10,139 nucleotides of DNA from Bacteroidaceae bacterium (GCA_028709135.1 JAQVXN010000047.1:1-10139); one strand, 5' to 3'. Positions 1 to 6,685 are shown, counted from the first letter of the stretch. Numbers and translations: made by a program. Notes: generated by a model not told the origin, from the letters alone.

Positions 1-153
1 ATTATTCTATATCATTTGTTTCGTAGCACTAAGGTAGGTGAATTTTCTGACATGGCCAAGTGTTTGTAGACTTTTATCTATCAGGCACTTGTGCTTTTTG
101 CAAATAATAACGCTGCGGAATTAAGGTTTATAACCAAAAATATAACAGAAAAG

Positions 154-1005
154 ATGAATAACAAAAAGAAAGCCGCTCTATTTTCTATTTTTGCCGGATT
201 CTTCCTGACTTCATTGAAATTTGCGATTGGAATCATGACTTCGAGTCTTGGCATTTTGTCGGAAGCGCTTCATTCCTTGCTTGATCTTGTTGCTGCAGCA
301 ATTACATATATCTCGGTTAGCATTTCCGATAAGCCGGCGGATAAAAATCATAATTATGGACATGGCAAAGTCGAGAATCTATCGGCTTTCATGGAGTCCA
401 TTTTGTTGGTCGTGGCTAGCTTTTGGATTGTTTATGAAGCCGTTTCACGACTTGTGTCCGGTCACCAAAATGTTGAGATTACGATTTGGAGTTATGTCGT
501 TGTCATTGTGTCGATGGTAGTGGATTTTAGCCGCTCCAGAAATTTGTCAAAGGTAGCAAAAACCAGTAACAGCCAGGCTTTGGAGGCTGATGCCATTCAT
601 TTTTCTACGGATATTTTGAGCTCCGGTTGTGTCCTTTTAGGCTTGGTTTTAGCTAATTTCGGATTTTTCGTAGCTGATGCCATTGCTGCTATCTGTGTTT
701 CTTTTATTATCTTATATATAGCTTACGGGATGTGCAAAAAGGCTATAGATGTATTATTGGATAAGGTGCCTGAGGGACTTACGGAATTAGTGGAAGCTCA
801 ATTGAAATCAAATCCAAACATTCAGCGCTTTCATAACTTGAGAATAAGGACGGCCGGTGCTAATACGTTTATAGAAGTAAATGTACATTTTTTGCCGGAA
901 TTGAATCTACACGATACGCATATTCTATGTGATGAAATAGAAAATGGAATTAGACAAGTTGTGCCAAAATGTGAAATAACTGTGCATGAAGAACCTAATG
1001 AGTGA
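154..1005 (+). CDS. Cation diffusion facilitator (CDF) family metal transporter
   Basis: A 283-residue inner-membrane secondary transporter that probably exports a divalent metal, most likely zinc, in exchange for protons. Hydrophobic segments lie at about 9-28, 32-57, 78-101, 111-124, 147-170 and 171-192, which fits the six-helix CDF fold. A cytoplasmic dimerisation domain follows from about 200 to the end. The transport-site residues are visible as HSLLD in helix 2 (H40, D44) and HFSTD in helix 5 (H149, D153). An HxxxD pair in both helices is typical of zinc-type members in this family; the substrate is inferred. The loop motif YGHGKVE (68-74) and the C-terminal VHEEP are family hallmarks. 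The frame is open from a GTG at 91, but the 21 extra residues are not CDF-like, and the ATG at 154 gives the short basic N-terminus expected before helix 1. The ATG sits in an A-rich context with no Shine-Dalgarno site. It appears monocistronic. No consensus promoter was seen in bases 1-153. Confidence 0.93.
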   Translation: MNNKKKAALFSIFAGFFLTSLKFAIGIMTSSLGILSEALHSLLDLVAAAITYISVSISDKPADKNHNYGHGKVENLSAFMESILLVVASFWIVYEAVSRLVSGHQNVEITIWSYVVVIVSMVVDFSRSRNLSKVAKTSNSQALEADAIHFSTDILSSGCVLLGLVLANFGFFVADAIAAICVSFIILYIAYGMCKKAIDVLLDKVPEGLTELVEAQLKSNPNIQRFHNLRIRTAGANTFIEVNVHFLPELNLHDTHILCDEIENGIRQVVPKCEITVHEEPNE

Positions 1006-1047
1006 AAATCTTCTCTCAAAAGATCGTACGTTGTTTTATATTTTTCA

Positions 1048-1055
1048 TATCTTTG
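1048..1055 (+). promoter_or_regulatory. Putative -7 promoter element (TATCTTTG) for the lamin-tail lipoprotein gene
   Basis: TATCTTTG matches the Bacteroidetes sigma-ABfr -7 consensus TAnnTTTG exactly and is followed by CA, as is common. It lies 42 bp after the CDF stop codon. A TTG at 1031-1033 is the nearest -33-like element, but the 14-bp spacing is shorter than usual. If used, transcription would begin near 1062 and leave a leader of about 125 nt before the ATG at 1190. The motif is seen directly; its activity is inferred. Confidence 0.5.
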
Positions 1056-1070
1056 CAACAAGTAGGCTAC

Positions 1071-1158
1071 ATCACGAATAGAAATAGCTGGAGACAGAGT
1101 CTGTCATCGGCGTTTTGTAAGCTTCCGTGATATGAAATGATGCCGCTTCCTTGTCGGC
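1071..1158 (+). other. Potentially structured 5' leader of the lipoprotein gene
   Basis: Nested complementary segments lie between the putative promoter and the start codon. ATCACG (1071-1076) pairs with CGTGAT (1126-1131), and GAA/TTC can extend it across one bulged base. Inside it is GACAGA-G-TCTGTC (1093-1105), a near-perfect inverted repeat. A third short pair, GCCG (1142-1145) with CGGC (1155-1158), follows. No riboswitch class is recognised, and no sensible reading frame occupies this stretch. Stems of this size can occur by chance, so a regulatory role is only a possibility. Confidence 0.35.
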
Positions 1159-1189
1159 CTTAATCAATAATAACAAACATAACAATAAA

Positions 1190-1720
1190 ATGATGAAACG
1201 TTTTGCCTTCATGCTTCTTTTCTGTGCGCTACTTTTTTCATGCAAAGAAGATATGTCCAAGCCTTTAGTGCTTAACGAAATTTGCGGGAAGGAGTTTCCG
1301 AATAATGAATGGATAGAAATTTACAATCCCACAAACGAGGTGGTAGAATTAAAAGGATATTATTTGATAAAAATTGATGAGAACGGCATTGATTATATTA
1401 TTTACAAATTTAATGGTGGACAATTGGCACCGAAGCAGGTAATGGTGGTTTCATCTTTGCAGAAAGAGCTCCGCCGGGGTATTTCGCGTAAAAAGGAATT
1501 AGGAGTGGAACTGGTTGCTCCCGATGATAAAACGGTGGATGATTTCTATCGTGACGAAGAAGTTGGTGAACATGCCCATCCGGTGGATGGCAGTTATGCG
1601 CGCATTCCGAATGGTACTGGACATTGGGCTGTTGTGAAGCATGCTTCTCGCGGAGAATTGAATCCCAATGATGCTGAAATTGTAGATGAGGGCTTGAGTG
1701 AGTTGGGCGAAGAACCATAG
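1190..1720 (+). CDS. Lamin-tail domain (LTD) lipoprotein, probably surface or periplasmic
   Basis: A 176-residue predicted lipoprotein. The N-terminus has a basic start (MMKR), a hydrophobic stretch (5-16) and a lipobox ending LFSC, with the acylated cysteine at C18. The rest reads as an LTD immunoglobulin-like beta domain: PLVLNEI (25-31), EWIEIYNP (40-47), LKGYYL (54-59), a LAPKQ turn (79-83) and SYARIPNGTGHW (135-146). In bacteria this domain usually sits on secreted or surface proteins, often beside nucleases or other hydrolases. No catalytic domain is present here, so a binding or structural role is the most that can be said. C18 is followed by K-E-D, which resembles the acidic lipoprotein export signal that sends some Bacteroidetes lipoproteins to the cell surface, although the spacing differs slightly. 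The frame is open from a TTG at 1151, but that would bury the signal peptide behind 13 polar residues. ATG 1190 or the adjacent ATG 1193 is far more likely. The C-terminus is acidic. Confidence 0.85.
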   Translation: MMKRFAFMLLFCALLFSCKEDMSKPLVLNEICGKEFPNNEWIEIYNPTNEVVELKGYYLIKIDENGIDYIIYKFNGGQLAPKQVMVVSSLQKELRRGISRKKELGVELVAPDDKTVDDFYRDEEVGEHAHPVDGSYARIPNGTGHWAVVKHASRGELNPNDAEIVDEGLSELGEEP

Positions 1721-1791
1721 TTTGCAAATGTCTTACTACCAAATAATTACAAAGAAGATGGAACTGTTAAAAACGAATCACAACATTTTTG

Positions 1792-1832
1792 AAAATATAT
1801 TTGACTTGTTTCAAAATATATTTGACTTGTTT
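1792..1832 (+). repeat. Two tandem 20-bp direct repeats, 21-bp period, each containing a -7-like motif
   Basis: The unit AAAATATATTTGACTTGTTT occurs at 1792-1811 and again, identically, at 1813-1832, separated by a single C. Each copy contains TATATTTG (1796-1803 and 1817-1824), a perfect match to the TAnnTTTG -7 consensus. A period of 21 bp places both copies on the same face of the helix, as tandem operator sites would be. The repeat is certain. Whether it is a doubled promoter, a pair of regulator sites or a replication-slippage duplication cannot be decided from sequence. Confidence 0.9.
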
Positions 1833-1984
1833 TTCACAAGATCCTACTTCTTTTTTAGGGGATTGATTTTATGAATTTTGAAAGAGATGTTTGGACGTCA
1901 GATTTAGATCAATGTAATGAGAAGAAGTGTTTGCTCAGCGTAATAAAACGGAGATGAACATTCTTTTACGTGCTATTTTTTTTA

Positions 1985-1992
1985 TATCTTTG
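1985..1992 (+). promoter_or_regulatory. Putative -7 promoter element (TATCTTTG) for murF
   Basis: TATCTTTG is an exact match to the Bacteroidetes -7 consensus and the same octamer seen upstream of the lipoprotein gene. It follows a T-rich run. A clear TTTG -33 box is missing; a T-rich stretch at 1961-1967 lies at roughly the right distance. Transcription would begin near 1999 and give a leader of about 75 nt. It might drive murF alone or murF with the downstream ABC genes. Confidence 0.55.
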
Positions 1993-1999
1993 CCTGCAA

Positions 2000-2046
2000 T
2001 AGGTTTGTTTACCTAATAGCAACAGGTTTGTAGAGAAAAAGCCTGT
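2000..2046 (+). other. Two consecutive small hairpins in the presumed murF 5' leader
   Basis: TAGGT (2000-2004) pairs with ACCTA (2011-2015) around a six-base loop. Then ACAGGTTT (2022-2029) pairs with AAGCCTGT (2039-2046), an 8-bp stem with one G-U pair and a nine-base loop. Both lie between the expected transcription start and the murF ATG. The repeated AGGTTTGT (2001-2008 and 2024-2031) forms one arm in each, so alternative pairings are possible. No T-tract follows, so neither is a conventional intrinsic terminator. Confidence 0.4.
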
Positions 2047-2074
2047 CGTATTGAATACAAAAGAATCAGAGAAA

Positions 2075-3379
2075 ATGAAAATGTCGCAACTATATGAACT
2101 CTTTTTGAGTCATCCCGAAGTGACAACGGACAGCAGACGCTGCTGGCCGGGTTCTTTGTTTTTCGCTTTGAAAGGCGATAAATTTGATGGGAATGGCTAT
2201 GCAAGTGCAGCGTTAAGCAAGGGCTGTGCTTATGTTGTCGTGGACGATCCTGACGTGGTTGTCACAGGTGATGAACGTTATATCCTGGTGAAGAATGTAT
2301 TGGAAACTTTGCAGCAATTGGCACAAGAGCATCGTAAACATTTTAGCTATCCTGTTCTGCAAGTGACGGGAACAAATGGAAAAACCACAACAAAAGAACT
2401 CATCACTGCTGTATTGAGAAAAAAATATAATGTGCAGGCGACGTTAGCCAATTATAATAACCATATTGGCGTACCTAAAACCCTGTTGCGGTTGAATCGC
2501 GGAAATCGTTTTGCTGTAGTGGAAACTGGAGCAAACCATCCCGGAGAAATCAAGGCTCTCTCAGAGATCGTGGATCCTGATTATGGTCTGATCACGAACG
2601 TGGGCAAGGCGCACTTGGAAGGTTTCGGCTCATTTGAGGGCGTTATCCGTACAAAGGGCGAACTTTATGACTATTTGCGCAAAAAAGATTCGGGTTGTAT
2701 CTTCTTAGACGGTGACAACCCTTATCTGGGGAAAATTTCTGATGGGTTGAAAATCATAAAATATGGTGTGCCGGGACATAAAGACTATTTGGTGGAAGGT
2801 GAAGTTGTGAATTGTAATCCCTATCTGCATATGCACTGGCGTAAGGTCGGCGATATGAATTGGCAGGAAGTGGAAACAAAACTAATTGGTACGTATAATC
2901 TGCAAAACGTACTGGCGGCAGTCTGTGTGGGTACTTATTTCGGTGTTGCTGCGGAGTATATCTGTGCAGCGCTCAAACACTACATACCGAAAAACGATCG
3001 TTCGGAATTGCGGACCACAGCATCTAACCGTCTGATTGTAGATGCCTATAATGCAAATCCTACCAGTATGAGTGTGGCATTGTCCAATTTTAAAGCGATG
3101 CCCGAAGAACATAAGATGGTCATTCTTGGCGATATGCGCGAATTAGGATCTGTATCTGACGATGAACATCAAAAAATTGTGGACTTTCTGAAGAATGCTG
3201 GTTTTGAGAAGGTTTGGTTAGTCGGTGAAAATTTTAAAAAGATCGGAAGCGAATTTCAGTGTTTCAATGATGTAGAAGAGGTTAAGGAGTTTCTGAAATT
3301 AAATTCTTTGAAAGATTATCTTATATTGATAAAGGGTAGCAATGCAACCCATCTCTCAGTATTGCCTGATTTATTGTAA
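2075..3379 (+). CDS. murF: UDP-N-acetylmuramoyl-tripeptide--D-alanyl-D-alanine ligase
   Basis: A 434-residue cytoplasmic Mur ligase. It uses ATP to join D-Ala-D-Ala to UDP-MurNAc-tripeptide, the last cytoplasmic ligase step of peptidoglycan precursor synthesis. The N-terminal domain has TTDSR (17-21) and the substrate-entry motif FFALKGDKFDGN (29-40). The ATP-binding loop TGTNGKTTT is at 98-106, with NYNNHIGVP (126-134), ETGANHPGEI (150-159) and TNVGKAHLEGFGS (174-186) following. K194 in RTKGEL is the expected carbamylated lysine. The central-to-C-terminal signatures are GTYNLQNVLAA (272-282), DAYNANP (323-329) and LGDMRELG (351-358). Length and all motifs fit an intact enzyme. The frame is open from a TTG at 2051, but the family begins close to SQLYELF, so ATG 2075 is preferred; ATG 2081 is a close alternative. 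It has its own probable promoter and could be co-transcribed with the ABC pair 72 bp downstream. No other division or cell-wall cluster genes adjoin it. Confidence 0.97.
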   Translation: MKMSQLYELFLSHPEVTTDSRRCWPGSLFFALKGDKFDGNGYASAALSKGCAYVVVDDPDVVVTGDERYILVKNVLETLQQLAQEHRKHFSYPVLQVTGTNGKTTTKELITAVLRKKYNVQATLANYNNHIGVPKTLLRLNRGNRFAVVETGANHPGEIKALSEIVDPDYGLITNVGKAHLEGFGSFEGVIRTKGELYDYLRKKDSGCIFLDGDNPYLGKISDGLKIIKYGVPGHKDYLVEGEVVNCNPYLHMHWRKVGDMNWQEVETKLIGTYNLQNVLAAVCVGTYFGVAAEYICAALKHYIPKNDRSELRTTASNRLIVDAYNANPTSMSVALSNFKAMPEEHKMVILGDMRELGSVSDDEHQKIVDFLKNAGFEKVWLVGENFKKIGSEFQCFNDVEEVKEFLKLNSLKDYLILIKGSNATHLSVLPDLL

Positions 3380-3451
3380 ACAAATCGACCTGTAGGAGAC
3401 TGCGTGTAAGCTTTAAAGGTCATAAATATTCATCAAACATTTTTTACAAGA

Positions 3452-4369
3452 ATGCAAGATTTCATTATTGCGGAAAATATTGTAAAGCGATTTGCGGAAC
3501 ATACTGCCCTTGATGGCGTGAGTATTCGTGTGCCGCGTGGTAAGGTATTCGGGTTATTGGGACCTAATGGAGCTGGTAAAACAACTCTTATTCGCATCAT
3601 CAACCACATCACTATGCCTGATGAAGGAACGGTGACTTTTGATGGCCATGACTTGCGGGCTGATGACATGCTGTCTATCGGCTATTTACCGGAAGAACGA
3701 GGGCTGTATAAGAAAATGAAAGTAGGTGAGCAAGCTATATATTTGGCTCGCTTAAAAGGACTTTCGGAACACGAGGCACGTAGGCGGCTGAAAATATGGT
3801 TTGAGAAACTCGGCATTATGGGCTGGTGGAATCGTAAGTTAGAAGAACTTTCTAAAGGAATGCAGCAAAAAGTGCAGTTTATAATTACAATATTGCACGA
3901 ACCTCCTTTGCTGATTTTTGATGAACCTTTTAGTGGATTTGACCCTGTGAATGCAGAAATTTTGAAGAAGGAAATTTTGGAACTGCGTGATAAAGGACAT
4001 ACCATCCTGTTTTCTACTCACAACATGTCTTCGGTTGAAGAAATCTGTGATGATATAGCCCTAATCAATCATTCTAAAGTCGTACTGCAGGGACCTGTGG
4101 ATGAAATCCGCGAACGTTATAAAAATAATACTTACCGCGTAACAATCCCCGCGCAAGTATCCTTCTTCGAACAGTCTGTATGCGAGGTGCTGGGAGAAGA
4201 AACAAAAGGTAAGGAAAAAGTTCTAACGGTACGAAAACCTGAAGGGGAAACAAATTCGCAGTTACTTTCACACTTGGCCGAACAAGTCGAAATTCTTGGT
4301 TTTGAAGAGTGCCTGCCTTCAATGAACGACATTTTTATCCGTGTGGTGGCTGATAATGAACTACATTAA
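3452..4369 (+). CDS. ABC transporter ATP-binding protein, NatA/YhaQ-like
   Basis: A 305-residue ATPase subunit of an ABC-2 type exporter. The Walker A motif GPNGAGKT is at 37-44, the ABC signature LSKGMQQKV at 133-141, Walker B LLIFDEP at 153-159 with catalytic E158, the D-loop SGFD at 161-164 and the switch histidine H190 in FSTHNM. The Q-loop segment reads GYLPEERGLY (77-86), with Glu81 where many ABC ATPases have Gln. As far as I know this is normal for the NatA/YhaQ branch, so it is not a defect. Residues after about 215 form the extra C-terminal domain (DUF4162-like) common in this branch. The start is an unambiguous ATG with no Shine-Dalgarno site. The stop is 12 bp before the permease start, so the two form an operon. 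The substrate is unknown: relatives export sodium, antibiotics or peptides, and nothing here discriminates. No promoter motif was recognised in the 72-bp gap after murF. Confidence 0.95.
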   Translation: MQDFIIAENIVKRFAEHTALDGVSIRVPRGKVFGLLGPNGAGKTTLIRIINHITMPDEGTVTFDGHDLRADDMLSIGYLPEERGLYKKMKVGEQAIYLARLKGLSEHEARRRLKIWFEKLGIMGWWNRKLEELSKGMQQKVQFIITILHEPPLLIFDEPFSGFDPVNAEILKKEILELRDKGHTILFSTHNMSSVEEICDDIALINHSKVVLQGPVDEIRERYKNNTYRVTIPAQVSFFEQSVCEVLGEETKGKEKVLTVRKPEGETNSQLLSHLAEQVEILGFEECLPSMNDIFIRVVADNELH

Positions 4370-4381
4370 ACACAGACGACG

Positions 4382-5674
4382 ATGAGTAAAATTTGGATAA
4401 TTATACAGAGAGAGTTTTCAGTTAGGGTGAAGAAAAAGTCTTTTATCATCCTGACCATTTTGATGCCGTTCCTAGTGGCAGCGCTGGTGTTTGTACCCGC
4501 ACTATTGGCCAATATGAAAAGTGGTGAAAAAAATACGGTAGCTCTGATCGATGTGACGAATCATTATGTCTCGGTATTGAAAGATACAACGGATATTCAT
4601 TTCGTATATGAAACAACGATGAAGAAGAGTTTTCAGCAGGATGGGAGCCCATATGACGCGGTAGTGTTTATTAAAGGTGATTTGACACATCATCCAGATG
4701 CAGCAACGATTTATTCGAGAGGCGAGGTGCCACATGCTGTAGAAGAATATGTAAATGACAAATTGACTGAAAAAATTCGCAATGACAAGCTTAGTGCGTA
4801 TCAATTTAAGGACATCAAACAGGTTGTTGCTGACGCGGAAACGAAATTTTCGGTAAAGACAGCACGTTGGGATAAAAACGGAAATACTACAGTTTCTTCA
4901 TCGGATATTGCAGGTGTTGTTGGCCTTGTGTTTTCACTGTTTATATACATGTTTATTTTGAGTTATGGTGGCATGGTGATGCAGGGTATTGTAGAGGAAA
5001 AGACAAACCGAATAGTCGAAATTATGGTGTCATCTGTAAAACCGTGGCAACTAATGATCGGAAAAATTACAGGAGTGGCTCTTGTGGGGCTGTTTCAATT
5101 TGTGATATGGATACTGATGTTGACGTCTATTGTGGCAATTGCCGGAAGCGTCTTTGGCGTGGCAAGTACAGGGGCAATGCCTATGGTTGGTGGAATGAGC
5201 TCTGAAATACCTCAAGTTGCGGGTTTGGAATGGTTGCATATCATTCAAGGTATGAATTTTGTTGAAATTATCGTGCTTTTCATATTGTATTTTATTGGGG
5301 GATACTTGTTGTTCGCTTCCATCTTTGCAGCTATCGGGGCGAGTATCAATGAACAGCAGGATGCACAGCAGTTTATGATGCCTATTGTTTTGATTTTTAT
5401 TTTTGCACTTTATGCGGGTATGTTTTCTATCCAAAATCCTGATGGGCCCTTGGCTCTTTGGTGTTCGTTTATTCCGTTTACGTCTCCGGTTGTCATGATG
5501 GTGCGCGTTCCGTTTGATTTGCCATTGTGGCAAATTATACTTTCGTTGGTGGTGCTTTATGGCACGTCAGCACTTATTATCTGGTTCTCATCCAAAATTT
5601 ATCGGGTAGGCATCCTGATGTATGGAAAGAAGCCCACTTTTAAGGATATGATGAAATGGCTCAATTATAAATAA
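4382..5674 (+). CDS. ABC-2 type transporter permease, NatB/YhaP-like
   Basis: A 430-residue inner-membrane permease partnering the ATPase immediately upstream. It starts with a cytoplasmic amphipathic stretch (IWIIIQREFSVRVKKKS, 4-20) and then helix 1 at about 21-43. A soluble, largely hydrophilic extracytoplasmic domain spans about 45-173. The remaining hydrophobic segments lie at about 175-201, 229-257, 292-320, 331-350, 357-374 and 381-402. VEEKTNRIVEIMVSS (204-218) is the conserved cytoplasmic coupling region that contacts the ATPase. The layout of one helix, a large outer loop and a C-terminal helix cluster matches the ABC2_membrane_3 family. Length and ends look complete. The substrate cannot be inferred. 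A strong inverted repeat 27 bp after the stop probably ends the transcript. Confidence 0.94.
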   Translation: MSKIWIIIQREFSVRVKKKSFIILTILMPFLVAALVFVPALLANMKSGEKNTVALIDVTNHYVSVLKDTTDIHFVYETTMKKSFQQDGSPYDAVVFIKGDLTHHPDAATIYSRGEVPHAVEEYVNDKLTEKIRNDKLSAYQFKDIKQVVADAETKFSVKTARWDKNGNTTVSSSDIAGVVGLVFSLFIYMFILSYGGMVMQGIVEEKTNRIVEIMVSSVKPWQLMIGKITGVALVGLFQFVIWILMLTSIVAIAGSVFGVASTGAMPMVGGMSSEIPQVAGLEWLHIIQGMNFVEIIVLFILYFIGGYLLFASIFAAIGASINEQQDAQQFMMPIVLIFIFALYAGMFSIQNPDGPLALWCSFIPFTSPVVMMVRVPFDLPLWQIILSLVVLYGTSALIIWFSSKIYRVGILMYGKKPTFKDMMKWLNYK

Positions 5675-5700
5675 TAAGTAGATTTTTAGTATAAAATTTT

Positions 5701-5737
5701 CATCAGGGTTGCCATAAATATTTTGGCAGCCCTGATG
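5701..5737 (+). terminator. Long inverted repeat after the ABC operon, probable terminator or 3'-end hairpin
   Basis: CATCAGGGTTGCC (5701-5713) pairs with GGCAGCCCTGATG (5725-5737): 13 pairs including one G-U, around an 11-base AT-rich loop. It is the most stable inverted repeat I saw in the window. No T-tract follows on the + strand (ACGTATAATG), so it is not a textbook intrinsic terminator. It could stop RNA polymerase with help or protect the mRNA 3' end. Read on the - strand it is followed by AAAATTTTATAC, also not a strong U-tract. Confidence 0.55.
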
Positions 5738-5804
5738 ACGTATAATGTGGAGATGATGCTAAGTAAAAGGACTTCTACAGGAATCGTTTGTTAGAAAAAA
5801 AACG

Positions 5805-5812
5805 TAAGTTTG
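5805..5812 (+). promoter_or_regulatory. Putative -7 promoter element (TAAGTTTG) for the NUDIX gene
   Basis: TAAGTTTG matches TAnnTTTG exactly and is followed by TAC, a common continuation in Bacteroidetes. A TTTG occurs at 5787-5790, but only 14 bp away, shorter than the usual -33 spacing. If active, transcription would begin near 5819, giving a leader under 20 nt. That would exclude the upstream TTG at 5788 and support ATG 5833 or 5836 as the start. Confidence 0.5.
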
Positions 5813-5832
5813 TACTTCCAAAAAAACTTGTG

Positions 5833-6363
5833 ATGATGAATTATCATGCGTTGAGTAAATTCCATTTTTGTCCAGTTTGTGGCTCCGATCATTTTGAAAT
5901 AAACGATTTCAAATCAAAAAGATGCGCAGACTGTGGTTTTGTATTCTACTTGAATACCAGTGCGGCTGTTGTTGGCATAGTGTTAAACGACAAAGGGAAA
6001 TTCTTGGTAACCCGTCGTGGATTGGAACCTGCGCGTGGTTTGTTAGATTTACCTGGTGGTTTTGTAGATATGGGAGAAAGTTTAGAGCAGGCATTATGCC
6101 GTGAAATGGAGGAAGAAACCAGCCAAGAGGTAATATTTCAGAAATGGTTGTTCTCTCTACCTAATATATATAGGTATAGTGGGTTGGATGTCCCAACAAC
6201 GGATAATTTTATGCTTTGCACGATGATGCATCCTGAAGATGTTGAACCGCATGATGATGTTTCTGAATTGTTGTGGCTTTCGCCGAGAGAGTTGCAAGTG
6301 GAAGATTTTGGATTACAATCTGTTCGTATGGCCATTCCGCATCTTTTAAAAATGTTTGGATGA
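5833..6363 (+). CDS. NUDIX hydrolase with N-terminal zinc ribbon
   Basis: A 176-residue cytoplasmic hydrolase of nucleoside-diphosphate-linked compounds. The N-terminal zinc ribbon is CPVC (13-16) and CADC (31-34), joined by a short loop. The NUDIX fold follows, with LDLPGGFVDMGE (71-82) leading into the NUDIX box at 76-98. The box shows G76, E82, R90-E91 and the metal-binding E94-E95, so catalysis is plausible. The last part of the consensus (x-G-hydrophobic) reads T-S-Q instead: Ser97 replaces the usual Gly and Gln98 the hydrophobic residue. The NADH-pyrophosphatase motif SQPWPFPxS is absent, so NudC function is not supported; ADP-ribose or another sugar nucleotide is possible but unproven. 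The frame is open from TTG 5788, but the zinc-ribbon family starts near MNYHALS, and the putative promoter lies between the TTG and this ATG. ATG 5836 is equally possible. It is probably transcribed alone. Confidence 0.92.
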   Translation: MMNYHALSKFHFCPVCGSDHFEINDFKSKRCADCGFVFYLNTSAAVVGIVLNDKGKFLVTRRGLEPARGLLDLPGGFVDMGESLEQALCREMEEETSQEVIFQKWLFSLPNIYRYSGLDVPTTDNFMLCTMMHPEDVEPHDDVSELLWLSPRELQVEDFGLQSVRMAIPHLLKMFG

Positions 6364-6685
6364 ACTTTTATTGAGAACGTGTAAGGATGATGCGTATTGT
6401 TAATAAATATAAAGCAAAACGAACACCTTTGAAATACAAAATGACAAAAATAGAAGTCGAAAATGGAAAATCTGTATGATTTAGGTGCAAAATAGATACT
6501 TAAAACGCAGAATGAAGCATTTAAAACTTACATGGATAAATTAAGGTAGGAAAATATAAGCTTATTTAGCATGAGTATCTATCAAAATGACAATTTTTAC
6601 CGTGAAAAGTAGCATTTTATATGCTAAAATGTAATTTTCTTGAAATAAAGTAGAGGAAAAGCTTCTACGAATTGAAAAAGTTGAT

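Larger units (their letters stand above)
1721..2074. other. Intergenic region between the lipoprotein gene and murF
   Basis: These 354 bases hold no recognised gene. From left to right they contain a pair of tandem 20-bp repeats (1792-1832), a 28-codon ATG ORF at 1871-1957 with no family I recognise, the putative murF -7 element (1985-1992), and two small hairpins in the presumed murF leader (2000-2046). No clear intrinsic terminator follows the lipoprotein gene. ATCCTA at 1841-1846 can pair imperfectly with the UAGGGGAU at about 1856-1863, but that stem is weak. Confidence 0.7.

Noticed and set aside
57..91. CAAGTG/CACTTG inverted repeat near the left edge, considered as an upstream terminator or RNA
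   Set aside because: Only six pairs with a 23-base loop and no T-tract following; consistent with chance.
91..153. GTG-initiated N-terminal extension of the CDF transporter
   Set aside because: The 21 extra residues are unlike CDF N-termini, and the ATG at 154 in an A-rich context gives the normal start ahead of helix 1.
1410..1742. 110-codon minus-strand ORF
   Set aside because: It lies opposite the lamin-tail lipoprotein gene. Its His/Pro-rich composition is that of an antisense shadow, with no family features.
3387..3421. GACCT/AGGTC inverted repeat between murF and the ABC ATPase, considered as a terminator
   Set aside because: Only five outer pairs around a 25-base loop and no U-run. 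It does not support separating the two transcription units.
3677..3709. Q-loop glutamate in place of glutamine in the ABC ATPase, considered as a sign of inactivity
   Set aside because: The GYLPEERGLY form is, to my knowledge, usual in the NatA/YhaQ branch, and all other catalytic motifs are intact.
5051..5533. 160-codon minus-strand ORF
   Set aside because: It is antisense to the permease. It is rich in His, Arg, Asn and Gln with no hydrophobic core, and it ends where the true gene's codon pattern continues.
6387..6479. 30-codon lysine-rich ORF after the NUDIX gene
   Set aside because: It starts 23 bp after the NUDIX stop in AT-rich DNA. Short frames with this composition are expected by chance, and no family or signal is visible.
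6556..6565. Perfect palindrome ATAAGCTTAT as a regulator site
   Set aside because: A 10-bp palindrome in AT-rich sequence is weak evidence, and no second copy or known operator consensus was found.
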